Shown: positions 8,889-16,937 of the stretch, one piece after another
How the letters are laid out: each line of letters opens with the position of its first letter
Position numbering within the stretch: the first letter of the stretch is position 1
Assembly: GCF_000802205.1 (NCBI RefSeq)
Contig: NZ_CP012850.1
Span: 1,302,001-1,366,000 of the forward strand
DNA length: 64,000 nt
Direction: 5' to 3'
DNA from: Candidatus Nitrosocosmicus oleophilus
GTDB lineage: Archaea; Thermoproteota; Nitrososphaeria; Nitrososphaerales; Nitrososphaeraceae
Notes under the pieces: generated by a model
What the model saw: the letters and a program-made list of their open reading frames with translations, nothing else
What the model was told of the DNA's origin: nothing
Database searches by the model: none
Program-made: the position numbers and the translations under genes

Positions 8889-9379
8889 TGGTCTTAAAAG
8901 GTACTGTACATAAATACAATAAACCGAATATAGACACGGATGTTATCATTCCAGGTCCATATCTAAAAATTCATGATCATGATGAACTTGCAAAACATGC
9001 AATGGAAGGATTGGATACTAATTTTATCAACAAAGTTTCAAAAGGTGATTTTCTCTTAGTGGGTCATAATTTTGGATGTGGATCAAGTCGAGAGCATGCT
9101 CCAATTGCTCTATCAAAAACAGGTATTAAGGCTATTTTGTCTCCGTCTTTTGCAAGAATATTTTACAGAAATTCTATAGATGGTGGTTATTTACTTCCAA
9201 TTGAAATTGAAGAAAATATTTTAGAAAAAATAGATGATAAGGATGAAATAGAAATTAATTTAAACACAAACATCATTCTAAACGTTACTAAAAAAGAATC
9301 ATATCCAATCAAACCCTTTAGTAAGATAATTTCTGATATAATAGAAGCCGGGGGACTTTTTAACTATAAAATCACTTGA
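8885..9379 (+). CDS. leuD: 3-isopropylmalate dehydratase-type small subunit (LeuD family)
   Basis: 164-residue swivelling-domain subunit that partners the large subunit just upstream; the start codon overlaps the leuC stop (ATGA). Conserved features are NIDTDVIIPGPYL, the GHNFGCGSSREHAP loop (family active-site serine/arginine loop) and FARIFYRNSIDGG. Archaeal length (about 165) is normal. Substrate specificity is shared with the large subunit and remains inferred as isopropylmalate. Confidence 0.88.
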   Translation: MMVLKGTVHKYNKPNIDTDVIIPGPYLKIHDHDELAKHAMEGLDTNFINKVSKGDFLLVGHNFGCGSSREHAPIALSKTGIKAILSPSFARIFYRNSIDGGYLLPIEIEENILEKIDDKDEIEINLNTNIILNVTKKESYPIKPFSKIISDIIEAGGLFNYKIT

Positions 9380-9441
9380 AAAATACTGATGCATTCAATT
9401 AAAAGATGAATGCTTTTTATTTTTTATAAAATTCAAAGATG

Positions 9442-9864
9442 TTAGTCTGTATGTATTTTACTAAGGTAGGAATTCGATGATTGCAAAATGATTGCAGGAT
9501 TTAAGTACTCAAAATCTAATTTATTTTGAGAATGATAAAACATAATCTGTTCCTTTCTTTCTGTGTCTATGACATCAAAATTAGAGTAGTATACTACGAG
9601 CTCAAATAAATCCAGCTCTTTGAGTCGTTTTACATGGACCAGCTGTATATTTCCGTGTCTAGCACATATCGAATGAGCCAAAGCACACGCAAATTCAAAG
9701 TTCTTTCCCTTGAAATTTTCGATCACAAGATTAGAGGATATCGCCTCAAGCATTTCGATTTTATTTGATTGATGGCTGATATTGTAATTATTTTGAATGG
9801 TTTCTCCTACCATCTTGTTCTCAAATAATACTTTTATTTCACATTTATTAAAAAACGATTCCAT
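9442..9864 (-). CDS. Hypothetical cytoplasmic protein
   Basis: 140 residues without signal peptide or membrane segment; mixed alpha/beta composition with a central AHSICARHGN stretch. Not recognised. It is convergent with leuD, and the short A/T-rich gap between them (9380-9441) probably ends both transcripts. The coding assignment rests on an uninterrupted frame, normal host codon use and lack of competing frames. Confidence 0.6.
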   Translation of the reverse strand: MESFFNKCEIKVLFENKMVGETIQNNYNISHQSNKIEMLEAISSNLVIENFKGKNFEFACALAHSICARHGNIQLVHVKRLKELDLFELVVYYSNFDVIDTERKEQIMFYHSQNKLDFEYLNPAIILQSSNSYLSKIHTD

Positions 9865-10062
9865 CAGATATTGCCGACTCCGCTCATCAAAAAATGATGA
9901 AAACTCTAACTCATTTATTTTGTGGGATTATTTGCTGGTTTCTCAAATAGATTGTTGACATTAATTTGAATTAGCTGTAATGAGTGACAAAAATATTTTA
10001 TTTTTAATCTCGCCAAAAAAACTGGTACTATCTAGTCAGGGTGAAATCTCAATTTTTATTTG

Positions 10063-10677
10063 TCACGAGTAGGTTCCAGTTAATTCTCTATATACCTCAA
10101 GTGCGCTTTCTATGTTATTGTTCATGATCGAATGAAATACTTTTCCACTAAAAGAATAACTGACCAAAAAAGGTTCATTTGTTATAATACGCAATCCATT
10201 CCCAGAGAACTGGACACTACCGGTGTTTTTGGGTTCGTCAAGCAGATTAGTTGGAATTACCGCAGTATCGTTAACAGGGAATGTATATAGTGTTCCAAAT
10301 TGGATGGGTAGTTTCAAGCTATTGTTTATAGTCAATATATTCAACGATTGTATTTGTACGGGTTTGCTCGAAGTAAAAGTCAATACTCCTGAATAAGTAG
10401 TACTTTCATTCTTAACTGGGAAAATAAAAAATGATTGTTCAAGCCCTGAATTGTGAAAGACATCGGGGTTTGAGGATACTGTTCCAGTAAAAGATACGTC
10501 CTGAGACCCTTGACTGGTATTATTTTTGCTAACTGTGGCTAAAACAGAAAGTGAAAAATCTGGTGCTATATAAATAAGAGAAATTACTAATAGTACAATA
10601 AGAGCGAACCTTGGCATCATCAAAAAAAATGAACTGCAATGAGACTTTTTGTTGTTATGGATTGATGCTTTGATCAT
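10063..10677 (-). CDS. Secreted protein of unknown function
   Basis: 204 residues with a signal peptide or anchor (about 21-47, MMPRFALIVLLVISLIYIAP...SVLA), then a beta-rich, Ser/Thr/Asn-rich extracytoplasmic region with many glycosylation-type sequons. The start could be the internal Met near residue 20, which would shorten the basic leader. Not recognised. It lies 52 bases downstream of the leader-like gene on the same strand, so co-transcription with it is possible. Confidence 0.65.
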   Translation of the reverse strand: MIKASIHNNKKSHCSSFFLMMPRFALIVLLVISLIYIAPDFSLSVLATVSKNNTSQGSQDVSFTGTVSSNPDVFHNSGLEQSFFIFPVKNESTTYSGVLTFTSSKPVQIQSLNILTINNSLKLPIQFGTLYTFPVNDTAVIPTNLLDEPKNTGSVQFSGNGLRIITNEPFLVSYSFSGKVFHSIMNNNIESALEVYRELTGTYS

Positions 10678-10728
10678 TGGACTAATTAAATATTAAATTC
10701 TATGATTGATAATTAAAACTAATAGAAT

Positions 10729-11010
10729 CTATTGAGTTAGATCAACAATGGTCCGCTGAATTACTTGCTTGGCTTCATTTGAAATACCATAACAATCAAG
10801 TATTTTTTTGGGACTCTTGATCAATCGTCGCCTGAATTCGGGCTCACTGGCTGCCTTAAGTAAAATCTCGCTTATAACTTCAGCTTCAATATTGATAGAA
10901 CTCAAGTAGTTCCTCAAGAGGACCTGTAATATATATACTTTTTTAATTTCCTTCTGCTTTTTATGAACATTTAATTTATCTACTGCCGATTGATTAAGCA
11001 TTTTTATCAA
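10729..11010 (-). CDS. NHLP/Os1348-like leader-domain protein, possible YcaO substrate
   Basis: 93 residues. The C-terminal half (about 42-90: ISEILLKAASEPEFRRRLIK, then SPKKIL, CYGIS) closely resembles the nitrile-hydratase-alpha-like leader (NHLP/Os1348) domain found in RiPP precursors: helices with xAxxDPEFRxxLxxxPxxxL and a following Gly. It is divergent from, and adjacent to, a YcaO-TfuA pair, the enzyme type that installs thioamides or azolines. No Cys/Ser/Thr-rich core follows the domain; the tail is only TIVDLTQ. So it may be a substrate with an atypical core, a docking partner or a stand-alone NHLP-clan protein. Confidence 0.72.
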   Translation of the reverse strand: MIKMLNQSAVDKLNVHKKQKEIKKVYILQVLLRNYLSSINIEAEVISEILLKAASEPEFRRRLIKSPKKILDCYGISNEAKQVIQRTIVDLTQ

Positions 11011-11088
11011 GTCAATCCAATAATTAAAATAATATTTGGTAGAAATGATGAATGTAAATTCTTATTGAAAACTACATCTCAATTATCA

Positions 11089-12408
11089 TTGAAATCTCAA
11101 AAAAAATGGAATGCGATGGGTACCTCTAGAATCCAGCCGGTAGAGCAAACTTTAGAAAAAGTAAATTCCTTGGTTCATGAAATTGGGATTACAAGAATTG
11201 CAGATATTACAAATATGGATAGGCTTAAAATACCTAATTTTTCAGCCGTATTACCGGGAACTGAAGATTACATTTGGGTATATAGTGGGAAGGGACCAAC
11301 GAAAAACCACGCAAAGGCTAGTGTTATTATGGAAAGCATTGAAAGGTATTCATCATTACCTGCAAATTTCGAAGGAAAAATTCAAAGGGGCACTTTTAAA
11401 GAATTATCTCAAAGTTACGATGTTCTAAAATATGATGAAGTAGTAGAACCAGTTTCATTCCACTTAAATGAAGAAATGATAATGGACTACTGTATCGGTT
11501 ATGATTTATTAAGTAACACTCAAGTATTGGTGCCTGCGCCATTAACAATTTTCAGATATACTCCGTCACCGCCATCAATAAATCCATACTCCTATTTCCA
11601 TACAAATGGATTGGCTTCTGGGAATGTCATCGAAGAGGCAATTTGCCATGCCCTATGCGAAGTTGTAGAAAGAGATGCAGTGAGTTTGGCAGAGTTCACT
11701 TCTAGTGCATTTCAGTATCATGTATTAAAAACTGTTGAAAATTCGCTTGTAAAAGGGGGCTTCCAACTAGAACCATTTGATTCAAAGAACTTTGTCGATG
11801 ATGATTCTATTTATCCAGAAATTGATCTGAAAAGTATCGAACACCTACCTATTAAGAGAGTCATCAATAGGTTTAGACATTCTCAAATACCTTTGACAGT
11901 AAAGGATATTACTTCCGACCTTGGAATCCCAACTTTCATAGCAAGTAGTGCCGAGTGGATTAATCATGAGTATGGATATTTGGTAGAAGGACATGGAACT
12001 CATCCAGATGCACGCATTGCAATGATGAGGGCTGTAACAGAAGTATCTCAATCAAGAGCAGCTAATATTCAAGGTTCGAGGGATGATCTACGAAAGATGA
12101 AATATGATCCTGAAAATAGTGATGAAAACAGATCATGGCAATTCATAAAGTCAAAAGAAAAGAAATCGTTTTCAGATATTCACACATTTATCTATGATGA
12201 TATATTAGATGACATTAAACTTATACTGAGTAGTTTGAAAGCAAGAGGTCTAAAGAGAGCAATAGTGGTAAACTTGACTAATTCGAAATTAAATATACCA
12301 GTTATTAGGGTCATTGTCCCTGGATTGGAAACATTCAAAATAAATAAAGCAGTTATCGGTCAAAGAGCCAAAGAAAGTGTTAAAAAATGGTTAGATCCAA
12401 ACCTGTAA
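11089..12408 (+). CDS. YcaO-domain protein (ATP-dependent backbone amide activation)
   Basis: YcaO enzymes phosphorylate a backbone amide to allow cyclodehydration or, with TfuA, thioamidation. Visible ATP-binding signatures are GKGPTKNHAKAS...MESIERY (nt 11293-11350), EAICHALCEVVERDA (from 11635) and the EGHGTHPDARIAMMRAVTEVSQSRA stretch (two parts, from 11986). I place the start at TTG 11089 because the conserved GTSR segment begins just after it; an open frame reaches ATG 10990 but would overlap the divergent leader gene, and ATG 11116 is another option. No proline-rich C-terminus. It overlaps tfuA by 22 bases. Confidence 0.88.
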   Translation: MKSQKKWNAMGTSRIQPVEQTLEKVNSLVHEIGITRIADITNMDRLKIPNFSAVLPGTEDYIWVYSGKGPTKNHAKASVIMESIERYSSLPANFEGKIQRGTFKELSQSYDVLKYDEVVEPVSFHLNEEMIMDYCIGYDLLSNTQVLVPAPLTIFRYTPSPPSINPYSYFHTNGLASGNVIEEAICHALCEVVERDAVSLAEFTSSAFQYHVLKTVENSLVKGGFQLEPFDSKNFVDDDSIYPEIDLKSIEHLPIKRVINRFRHSQIPLTVKDITSDLGIPTFIASSAEWINHEYGYLVEGHGTHPDARIAMMRAVTEVSQSRAANIQGSRDDLRKMKYDPENSDENRSWQFIKSKEKKSFSDIHTFIYDDILDDIKLILSSLKARGLKRAIVVNLTNSKLNIPVIRVIVPGLETFKINKAVIGQRAKESVKKWLDPNL

Positions 12409-13046
12409 TATTTTTAGGACCGTCCCTATCAAGGGAAAAAGCAAGAAAAATTCTAGACGCAGATTACAGACTACCGGCAAAAAAAGGGGACCTACTTCAG
12501 TTGATACTAAAAGAGGTTAATATTGTTGGATTAGTTGATGGATATTTTCTTCAGGATTACCCGCCCACGCCAATTGAAGTATATAACCTGGTCAGAAAAA
12601 GGAATGTGAAGGTTTTTGGATCATCGAGTTTGGGTGCACTTCGGGCAGTCGAACTTGGTAAATACGGAATGATAGGAATAGGAAAAATTTTTAGACTTTT
12701 TAGGGATGGAATATTGGAGTCTGATGATGAAGTAGCTGTGACGTTTACGGATTATACCAATTACAAATCAGAAGCACTAATTGATATTAGATACAATTTA
12801 TTTTTGGCCCAAAAATACAATATCATAGACAATAGCACTGGAAGGTCGATCCTTAAAGTATCAAAACAGACATATTTTCCTTATAGGACCTACGGAGACA
12901 TTTTGGACAAATGTAAATCAAAATATCCTGAAATCAATTCTAAGATTGAAAGTTTTAGAGATTATATCCTGAATAATAGAAAGAGTTTGAAGGAGAGAGA
13001 TGCTGTGCGATTATTAAAGCACATCAAAAGCATCTGTGAACCCTGA
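12387..13046 (+). CDS. TfuA-like core-domain protein (YcaO partner)
   Basis: 219 residues of the TfuA family: VIFLGPSLSREKARKIL at the N-terminus, LVDGYFLQ, then GSSSLGALRAVELGKYGMIGIG, all diagnostic. In methanogens YcaO and TfuA together convert a glycine amide of methyl-coenzyme M reductase to a thioamide, TfuA being thought to help deliver sulfide; thioamitide RiPP clusters use the same pair. No McrA exists in ammonia oxidisers, so the substrate must be different. It overlaps the ycaO end, implying coupled translation. Confidence 0.9.
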   Translation: MVRSKPVIFLGPSLSREKARKILDADYRLPAKKGDLLQLILKEVNIVGLVDGYFLQDYPPTPIEVYNLVRKRNVKVFGSSSLGALRAVELGKYGMIGIGKIFRLFRDGILESDDEVAVTFTDYTNYKSEALIDIRYNLFLAQKYNIIDNSTGRSILKVSKQTYFPYRTYGDILDKCKSKYPEINSKIESFRDYILNNRKSLKERDAVRLLKHIKSICEP

Positions 13047-13098
13047 CATCTATAGAGTTAATTTTATATTCACTACAATTTATCTAAAAGTATTACTC

Positions 13099-13677
13099 AT
13101 GAATGATATGTTGACCAATTTTTTTCATAGTATTGATTCGCGTATTATTTACATCGTATTTTTCTATTTTTCAGCATTTATGATGCTGTATATAACAATG
13201 TTTGGAATGTATTGGAGTTGGGTGGAATATGATAAAACCGGTGCATTAAATATAGGCGAGACAATAGTGAAGAACGATTTAATCTTTGATGGATCTGGTA
13301 AATTGGTTACTTATCTCGCAATTTTCTCTGTCATAACATGGTTTTGTGTTACCAAAATCGGTTATAGCAGAGTACAGAATACGCCTAAAATAGTTCGATC
13401 TGTATTGTCTGTATTATCAATTATCTTGATAGTCGTTGCAGCTTACGAATTTACTTACAATTTTACGGTGTGGGGAGCTCTGATTACTGTACATACAATC
13501 AATAACTCTTTGAATTTTGATGAAATTAATTTAAGTTATCCTAACCCCGAAACACCCTGGAACCTAGTTTTTGCAACTAAAATGACTCTTGCGGCTCTTA
13601 TAATATCTTGCCATGCTTTTTATATTATTCAAAGATCGGACAAGAAATCATCAATATTTGTTAAAGAACAGTCATAA
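13099..13677 (+). CDS. Four-helix membrane protein of unknown function
   Basis: About 192 residues from ATG 13099, with four predicted transmembrane helices (near residues 14-37, 64-84, 97-118 and 159-180) and an extracellular loop after helix 3. An open frame continues upstream to 13036 and overlaps tfuA, but the 5' extension looks non-coding and MNDML is a better start. Same strand as ycaO-tfuA with a 52-base gap, so it may share their transcript; whether it takes part in that system is unknown. Confidence 0.7.
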   Translation: MNDMLTNFFHSIDSRIIYIVFFYFSAFMMLYITMFGMYWSWVEYDKTGALNIGETIVKNDLIFDGSGKLVTYLAIFSVITWFCVTKIGYSRVQNTPKIVRSVLSVLSIILIVVAAYEFTYNFTVWGALITVHTINNSLNFDEINLSYPNPETPWNLVFATKMTLAALIISCHAFYIIQRSDKKSSIFVKEQS

Positions 13678-14009
13678 AGTACGTCTTCTTTCCACCTACA
13701 CGCCCACCCACTCTCCCACACTAAATCTCCCTTCCATCCACCTCCTTTACTCGTTCCCCAAAGCTCTTCCGTTGGTCACATGTAACATAAAAACACAATT
13801 TTATAGAAATAAAAAAATCAAAATTATGAAATTGAGAAATCAAAATTATGAAAATACTATCTGCAGAATATTAAAACTGCCTGTCTGCCTGCTTACCTGT
13901 TTGGCCCGTACTAATTTCAATATCCAGATACTTGGTATTGTTAGGTTCTGAGTTGTTTCATGAATGTAGTATGATGACCAGATGTCACAAGAAAATCACA
14001 AGATTTTTT
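13678..14009. other. Intergenic stretch with a C-rich polypyrimidine tract
   Basis: No convincing gene. Positions about 13688-13765 are strongly pyrimidine-rich on the + strand with repeated CCACC/CCCAC motifs, unlike the AT-rich surroundings. A direct repeat AATCAAAATTATGAAA occurs near 13815 and again near 13840. The tract lies behind a membrane-protein gene and may act in transcription termination; that is inference. Confidence 0.4.
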
Positions 14010-14585
14010 ATGATGATCAAAAAACTATTGATAGTGAAAATTGGCGTAATCTCAGATACCCACGATGATATTGAAAATACTGAAAAAGCAATAAATATTT
14101 TTAACCTGATGAAAGTAGATCATGTTTTTCACGCAGGCGATTACGTTTATCCCGGGATAATCAGTCTATTCAAGAAATTAGACAAAGAAACACAATTTTA
14201 TGGGGTTCGTGGCAACAACGATGGGGAATTATTGGGTATCACAAGACAATTCGCCGAAATTGAAAATGCTCTATTTCTAAACGAATTTGGAAAACTCTTA
14301 ATTTCATCAAAAAAAATAGGCATATATCATGGAACAAACTCTGAGTTGTCAGAATCCTTGGTGGAGAGTCAATTATTCGATATTTTAATACTCGGTCACA
14401 CCCATGTCAAGAGAATTGAAAAAATGGGAAAAACACTTGTTTTAAACCCCGGAGCTTTGAATAGGAATTTCTTTTCTAAAAAAACTGCAGACGATCCTTG
14501 TGTAATCATCTATGATGAAAAACGCAAAATGGCCGAATTTATAAACATCAATAGTACAAACACTGAGTATGACTATGCAAAATGA
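14010..14585 (+). CDS. YfcE-type metallophosphoesterase
   Basis: Binuclear metal phosphodiesterase of the YfcE/MJ0936 family. Motifs: GVISDTHDD near the N-terminus, FHAGDYV, GVRGNND, YHGTN and LILGHTHVKR give the expected D-x-H / GD / GNxD / GHTH set. The natural start is ATG 14010 or the GTG at 14034, which would begin VKIGVISDTH like most homologues; the frame open to 13932 gives an unlikely extension. The physiological substrate of the family is mostly unknown (cyclic nucleotides in vitro). Confidence 0.88.
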   Translation: MMIKKLLIVKIGVISDTHDDIENTEKAINIFNLMKVDHVFHAGDYVYPGIISLFKKLDKETQFYGVRGNNDGELLGITRQFAEIENALFLNEFGKLLISSKKIGIYHGTNSELSESLVESQLFDILILGHTHVKRIEKMGKTLVLNPGALNRNFFSKKTADDPCVIIYDEKRKMAEFININSTNTEYDYAK

Positions 14586-14730
14586 TTTGAATATTACAAT
14601 TTGATCCGTATATAAAAGATCAAACGATTCTCTAGAGTCGATTCGTAGTACAAAAGCAACAACAACAACAACTAAATGAAAAGAATTTGTTGATACTTGT
14701 TATTTCTACAACTTGATCACTCAAGGTAAA

Positions 14731-14740
14731 TAATATATAA
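14731..14740 (+). promoter_or_regulatory. TATA box that decides the start of the following gene
   Basis: TAATATATAA is a good archaeal TATA element. Transcription would begin about 25 bases downstream, near 14760. That is after the ATG at 14751, so the next in-frame ATG at 14790 is the better translation start. Confidence 0.5.
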
Positions 14741-14789
14741 AATCATTGATATGTACTATGTTATCACATGGACCGAGGGAAAAAGTGGA

Positions 14790-15113
14790 ATGACCGAAAC
14801 AAGCTCAGATAAAAGCAGTAGCATTGAAAATACTGCAAAAGTAAATAATGATCAAACTACTCAAATTGGAAATCAAAACAGTAATGATATAAAAGCAAAT
14901 GAGGAAATTTTGGATGAGACACTTGCTGCTAAAGGTACAGCGATTCTTAATGAGGGAAATATCGCCAATGTTGATCCAAAGACAGGGTTAACTTCAAACT
15001 ATTTTTGCTTCGATTGCGGAGCGGTGTTGACTACAATGGAAGACAAAAAACAACATGACTTGATCGAAATTGAAAGAAAGAATAGAAATGATTTAGAGAA
15101 TGGTGGTGATTAA
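14790..15113 (+). CDS. Small acidic protein with C-terminal Cys/His motif
   Basis: 107 residues. The first half is Ser/Asn/Asp-rich and probably disordered; the C-terminal part has FCFDCGAVLTT followed after 12 residues by a His, a possible treble-clef or half zinc finger. Not recognised. ATG 14790 is preferred over ATG 14751 because of the position of the TATA box. No obvious operon partners. Confidence 0.62.
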   Translation: MTETSSDKSSSIENTAKVNNDQTTQIGNQNSNDIKANEEILDETLAAKGTAILNEGNIANVDPKTGLTSNYFCFDCGAVLTTMEDKKQHDLIEIERKNRNDLENGGD

Positions 15114-15204
15114 CTAAGGAAACAAGGTATGAAGTTTACTTTATTATTTTTGTTCATAGATATATTTAGGACCTAGGCCTAACTTTTTTGATTGTTATGA
15201 AAAA

Positions 15205-15537
15205 TTAAGTATCATTTTGTTCATATCTTTGAATATCTATAACTACTTTATCCCCAACTTTGATCTTTAGGTCGTCATATTCTTTCATGGTTACTTTGAA
15301 GGTAGGGGCATCACCTACTGCGCCTCCACCAAACATATTAGAGATATTTGACATGGCTTTAGGCAGATTCTTCATAAGGTCTTCTGGAGAATTAAAAGCC
15401 ATTACGTTGGAACCAAAAGGATTCATTTGCTTATCACCAGCTTTTAAATATTCATTTGGATCCTTGAATGATACGTATATATAAGGAGAACCATCCGTGG
15501 ATGCTTCAATTTTAGCAACTATGAATTCTTTTTTCAT
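15205..15537 (-). CDS. Conserved hypothetical protein (small beta-rich)
   Basis: 110 residues: an N-terminal strand pair (FIVAKIEASTDGSPYIYVSF), a Met/Phe/Gly-rich middle (AMSNISNMFGGGAVG) and a C-terminal beta region (FKVTMKEYDDLKIKVGDKVVID) reminiscent of a small OB or SH3 fold. No signal peptide. Function not recognised. Monocistronic, convergent with the preceding gene. Confidence 0.65.
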   Translation of the reverse strand: MKKEFIVAKIEASTDGSPYIYVSFKDPNEYLKAGDKQMNPFGSNVMAFNSPEDLMKNLPKAMSNISNMFGGGAVGDAPTFKVTMKEYDDLKIKVGDKVVIDIQRYEQNDT

Positions 15538-15586
15538 TTATACTAATTAGTGTTGATCGATATAATAAATATTTAATTCAAAAAAT

Positions 15587-16825
15587 TTAAGAGATTTTAT
15601 ATATACTTCCACTTTCTAATGAAACGACATAAATATCTCCATCCGGACCTGTTTGTATATCAGTAATGCTGCCAAACCCGGTTCCTAAAATATAATTATT
15701 AAGTTCTTCCTCTGAATCAATAACCGCGTCTTGAATTTCCAATCCGTTTCTTTGGTCATTTAATTTAAAAAAATACAGGTTACCGTTATTATTATCTCCC
15801 ACCAAAATATTGTTTGTGTAGTCGGGTCCTAGGCTGGTACTATTGATGAATTCTATGTCTGTGACTGCGGTGGGCTCAAGCCAACTAATCTCTGGATCTG
15901 AATAATTAGAATTGGGTGAAAGGAACACCAGAGCTTTTATTTCGTCAGCTGATGAAGCTGGACCCATTATTGATCTCCAACCGCTATTAAATCCAGGCTC
16001 AACTAGATTTATCTCATCAGAAAAGGAGGGACCATTCTCTGTATCCCAAATATTGCCAGTAATTGGATCTACAGTAAGACCAAATGAATTTCTAATACCA
16101 TATGCAAATGTTTTATCAATATTTGGAACATCGCTTTCTACAAAGGGATTATCGCCAGGTGCAGAACCCGAATGTGGATCAATTCTATAAATAGAACCAG
16201 TAAAGTCAGGGTCTCCTCCATTCTCAAAATTCTGTAATTTAGTTCTGTGGTTCAAATCCCCTATTATAACGTAAAGATTGTTGTCTTTGCCTAGAGTTAT
16301 CTTTCCACCATTGTGATTTGGCCCAGGTATGGCAGGTAAATCTAAGATCAACTTTTGATTAATAAGGTCGTTACCATCCCATTCAAAACTGTATATTCTA
16401 TTACGCAAGTTCTCATTGGGGTTTGTCACAGTTTGATCGGCGTCATTTTCGGTAACATAAAAGAAAACTAGTGTAGTGTTATTTTCTTTCATTACTTGCA
16501 CTCCTAATAAACCGCGTTCACTTTCAAAATTGACGTCAAATTGCTTTAACGGTGTATCCTGTAGTATGCCACCTGAAATTAATTTTACGTTACCTTTTTT
16601 TTCAATCACTATGATATTCTTTCCAGAATCATCAAGAAATGCCATCCCCGTAGGTGATGTAAAATCATTGTAAATTGGTTGCAAACTGAGGTTTGGATCT
16701 TTGAGGGTTTGAGCACTAGTCAACACAATATCAAGTGACTTGGACTGAGTAATCAATAAAATCAACAAGCAGGTCCATACGGTCAATAGGCCAGTAAAGC
16801 ATAAAGACCTAAGTTTAAAAGCCAT
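15587..16825 (-). CDS. Secreted PQQ-dependent sugar dehydrogenase-like protein
   Basis: 412 residues with a signal peptide (about 1-30), then a six-bladed beta-propeller of the soluble aldose dehydrogenase (GSDH/Asd) family. Characteristic are NFESERGLLGVQV, the active-site PGPNHNGGKITLGKDNNLYV segment with the catalytic His, FAYGIRNSFGL, WDTENGPSFSDEINLV and C-terminal DIQTGPDGDIYVVS. The family oxidises aldoses using PQQ plus calcium outside the membrane. No PQQ synthesis genes are in the window, so cofactor and substrate are unproven. Confidence 0.85.
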   Translation of the reverse strand: MAFKLRSLCFTGLLTVWTCLLILLITQSKSLDIVLTSAQTLKDPNLSLQPIYNDFTSPTGMAFLDDSGKNIIVIEKKGNVKLISGGILQDTPLKQFDVNFESERGLLGVQVMKENNTTLVFFYVTENDADQTVTNPNENLRNRIYSFEWDGNDLINQKLILDLPAIPGPNHNGGKITLGKDNNLYVIIGDLNHRTKLQNFENGGDPDFTGSIYRIDPHSGSAPGDNPFVESDVPNIDKTFAYGIRNSFGLTVDPITGNIWDTENGPSFSDEINLVEPGFNSGWRSIMGPASSADEIKALVFLSPNSNYSDPEISWLEPTAVTDIEFINSTSLGPDYTNNILVGDNNNGNLYFFKLNDQRNGLEIQDAVIDSEEELNNYILGTGFGSITDIQTGPDGDIYVVSLESGSIYKIS

Positions 16826-16937
16826 TGGGATAATATTTAGAACATTTGTTATAAATTAGTATTATTTTTGATTCAAAATCTTACAGAGCCTTGTTCGGAA
16901 ATCTATATTTTGGTGATTTTGAACCAAATTATTTCAT

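Noticed and set aside
9885-9990. Possible C/D box RNA (ATGATGA at about 9893)
   Set aside because: A good C box but no D box CTGA at suitable distance and no closing stem.
13613-13951. 112-codon frame on the plus strand after the four-helix membrane protein
   Set aside because: Overlaps the end of that gene in another frame and crosses the C-rich tract; composition is not protein-like.
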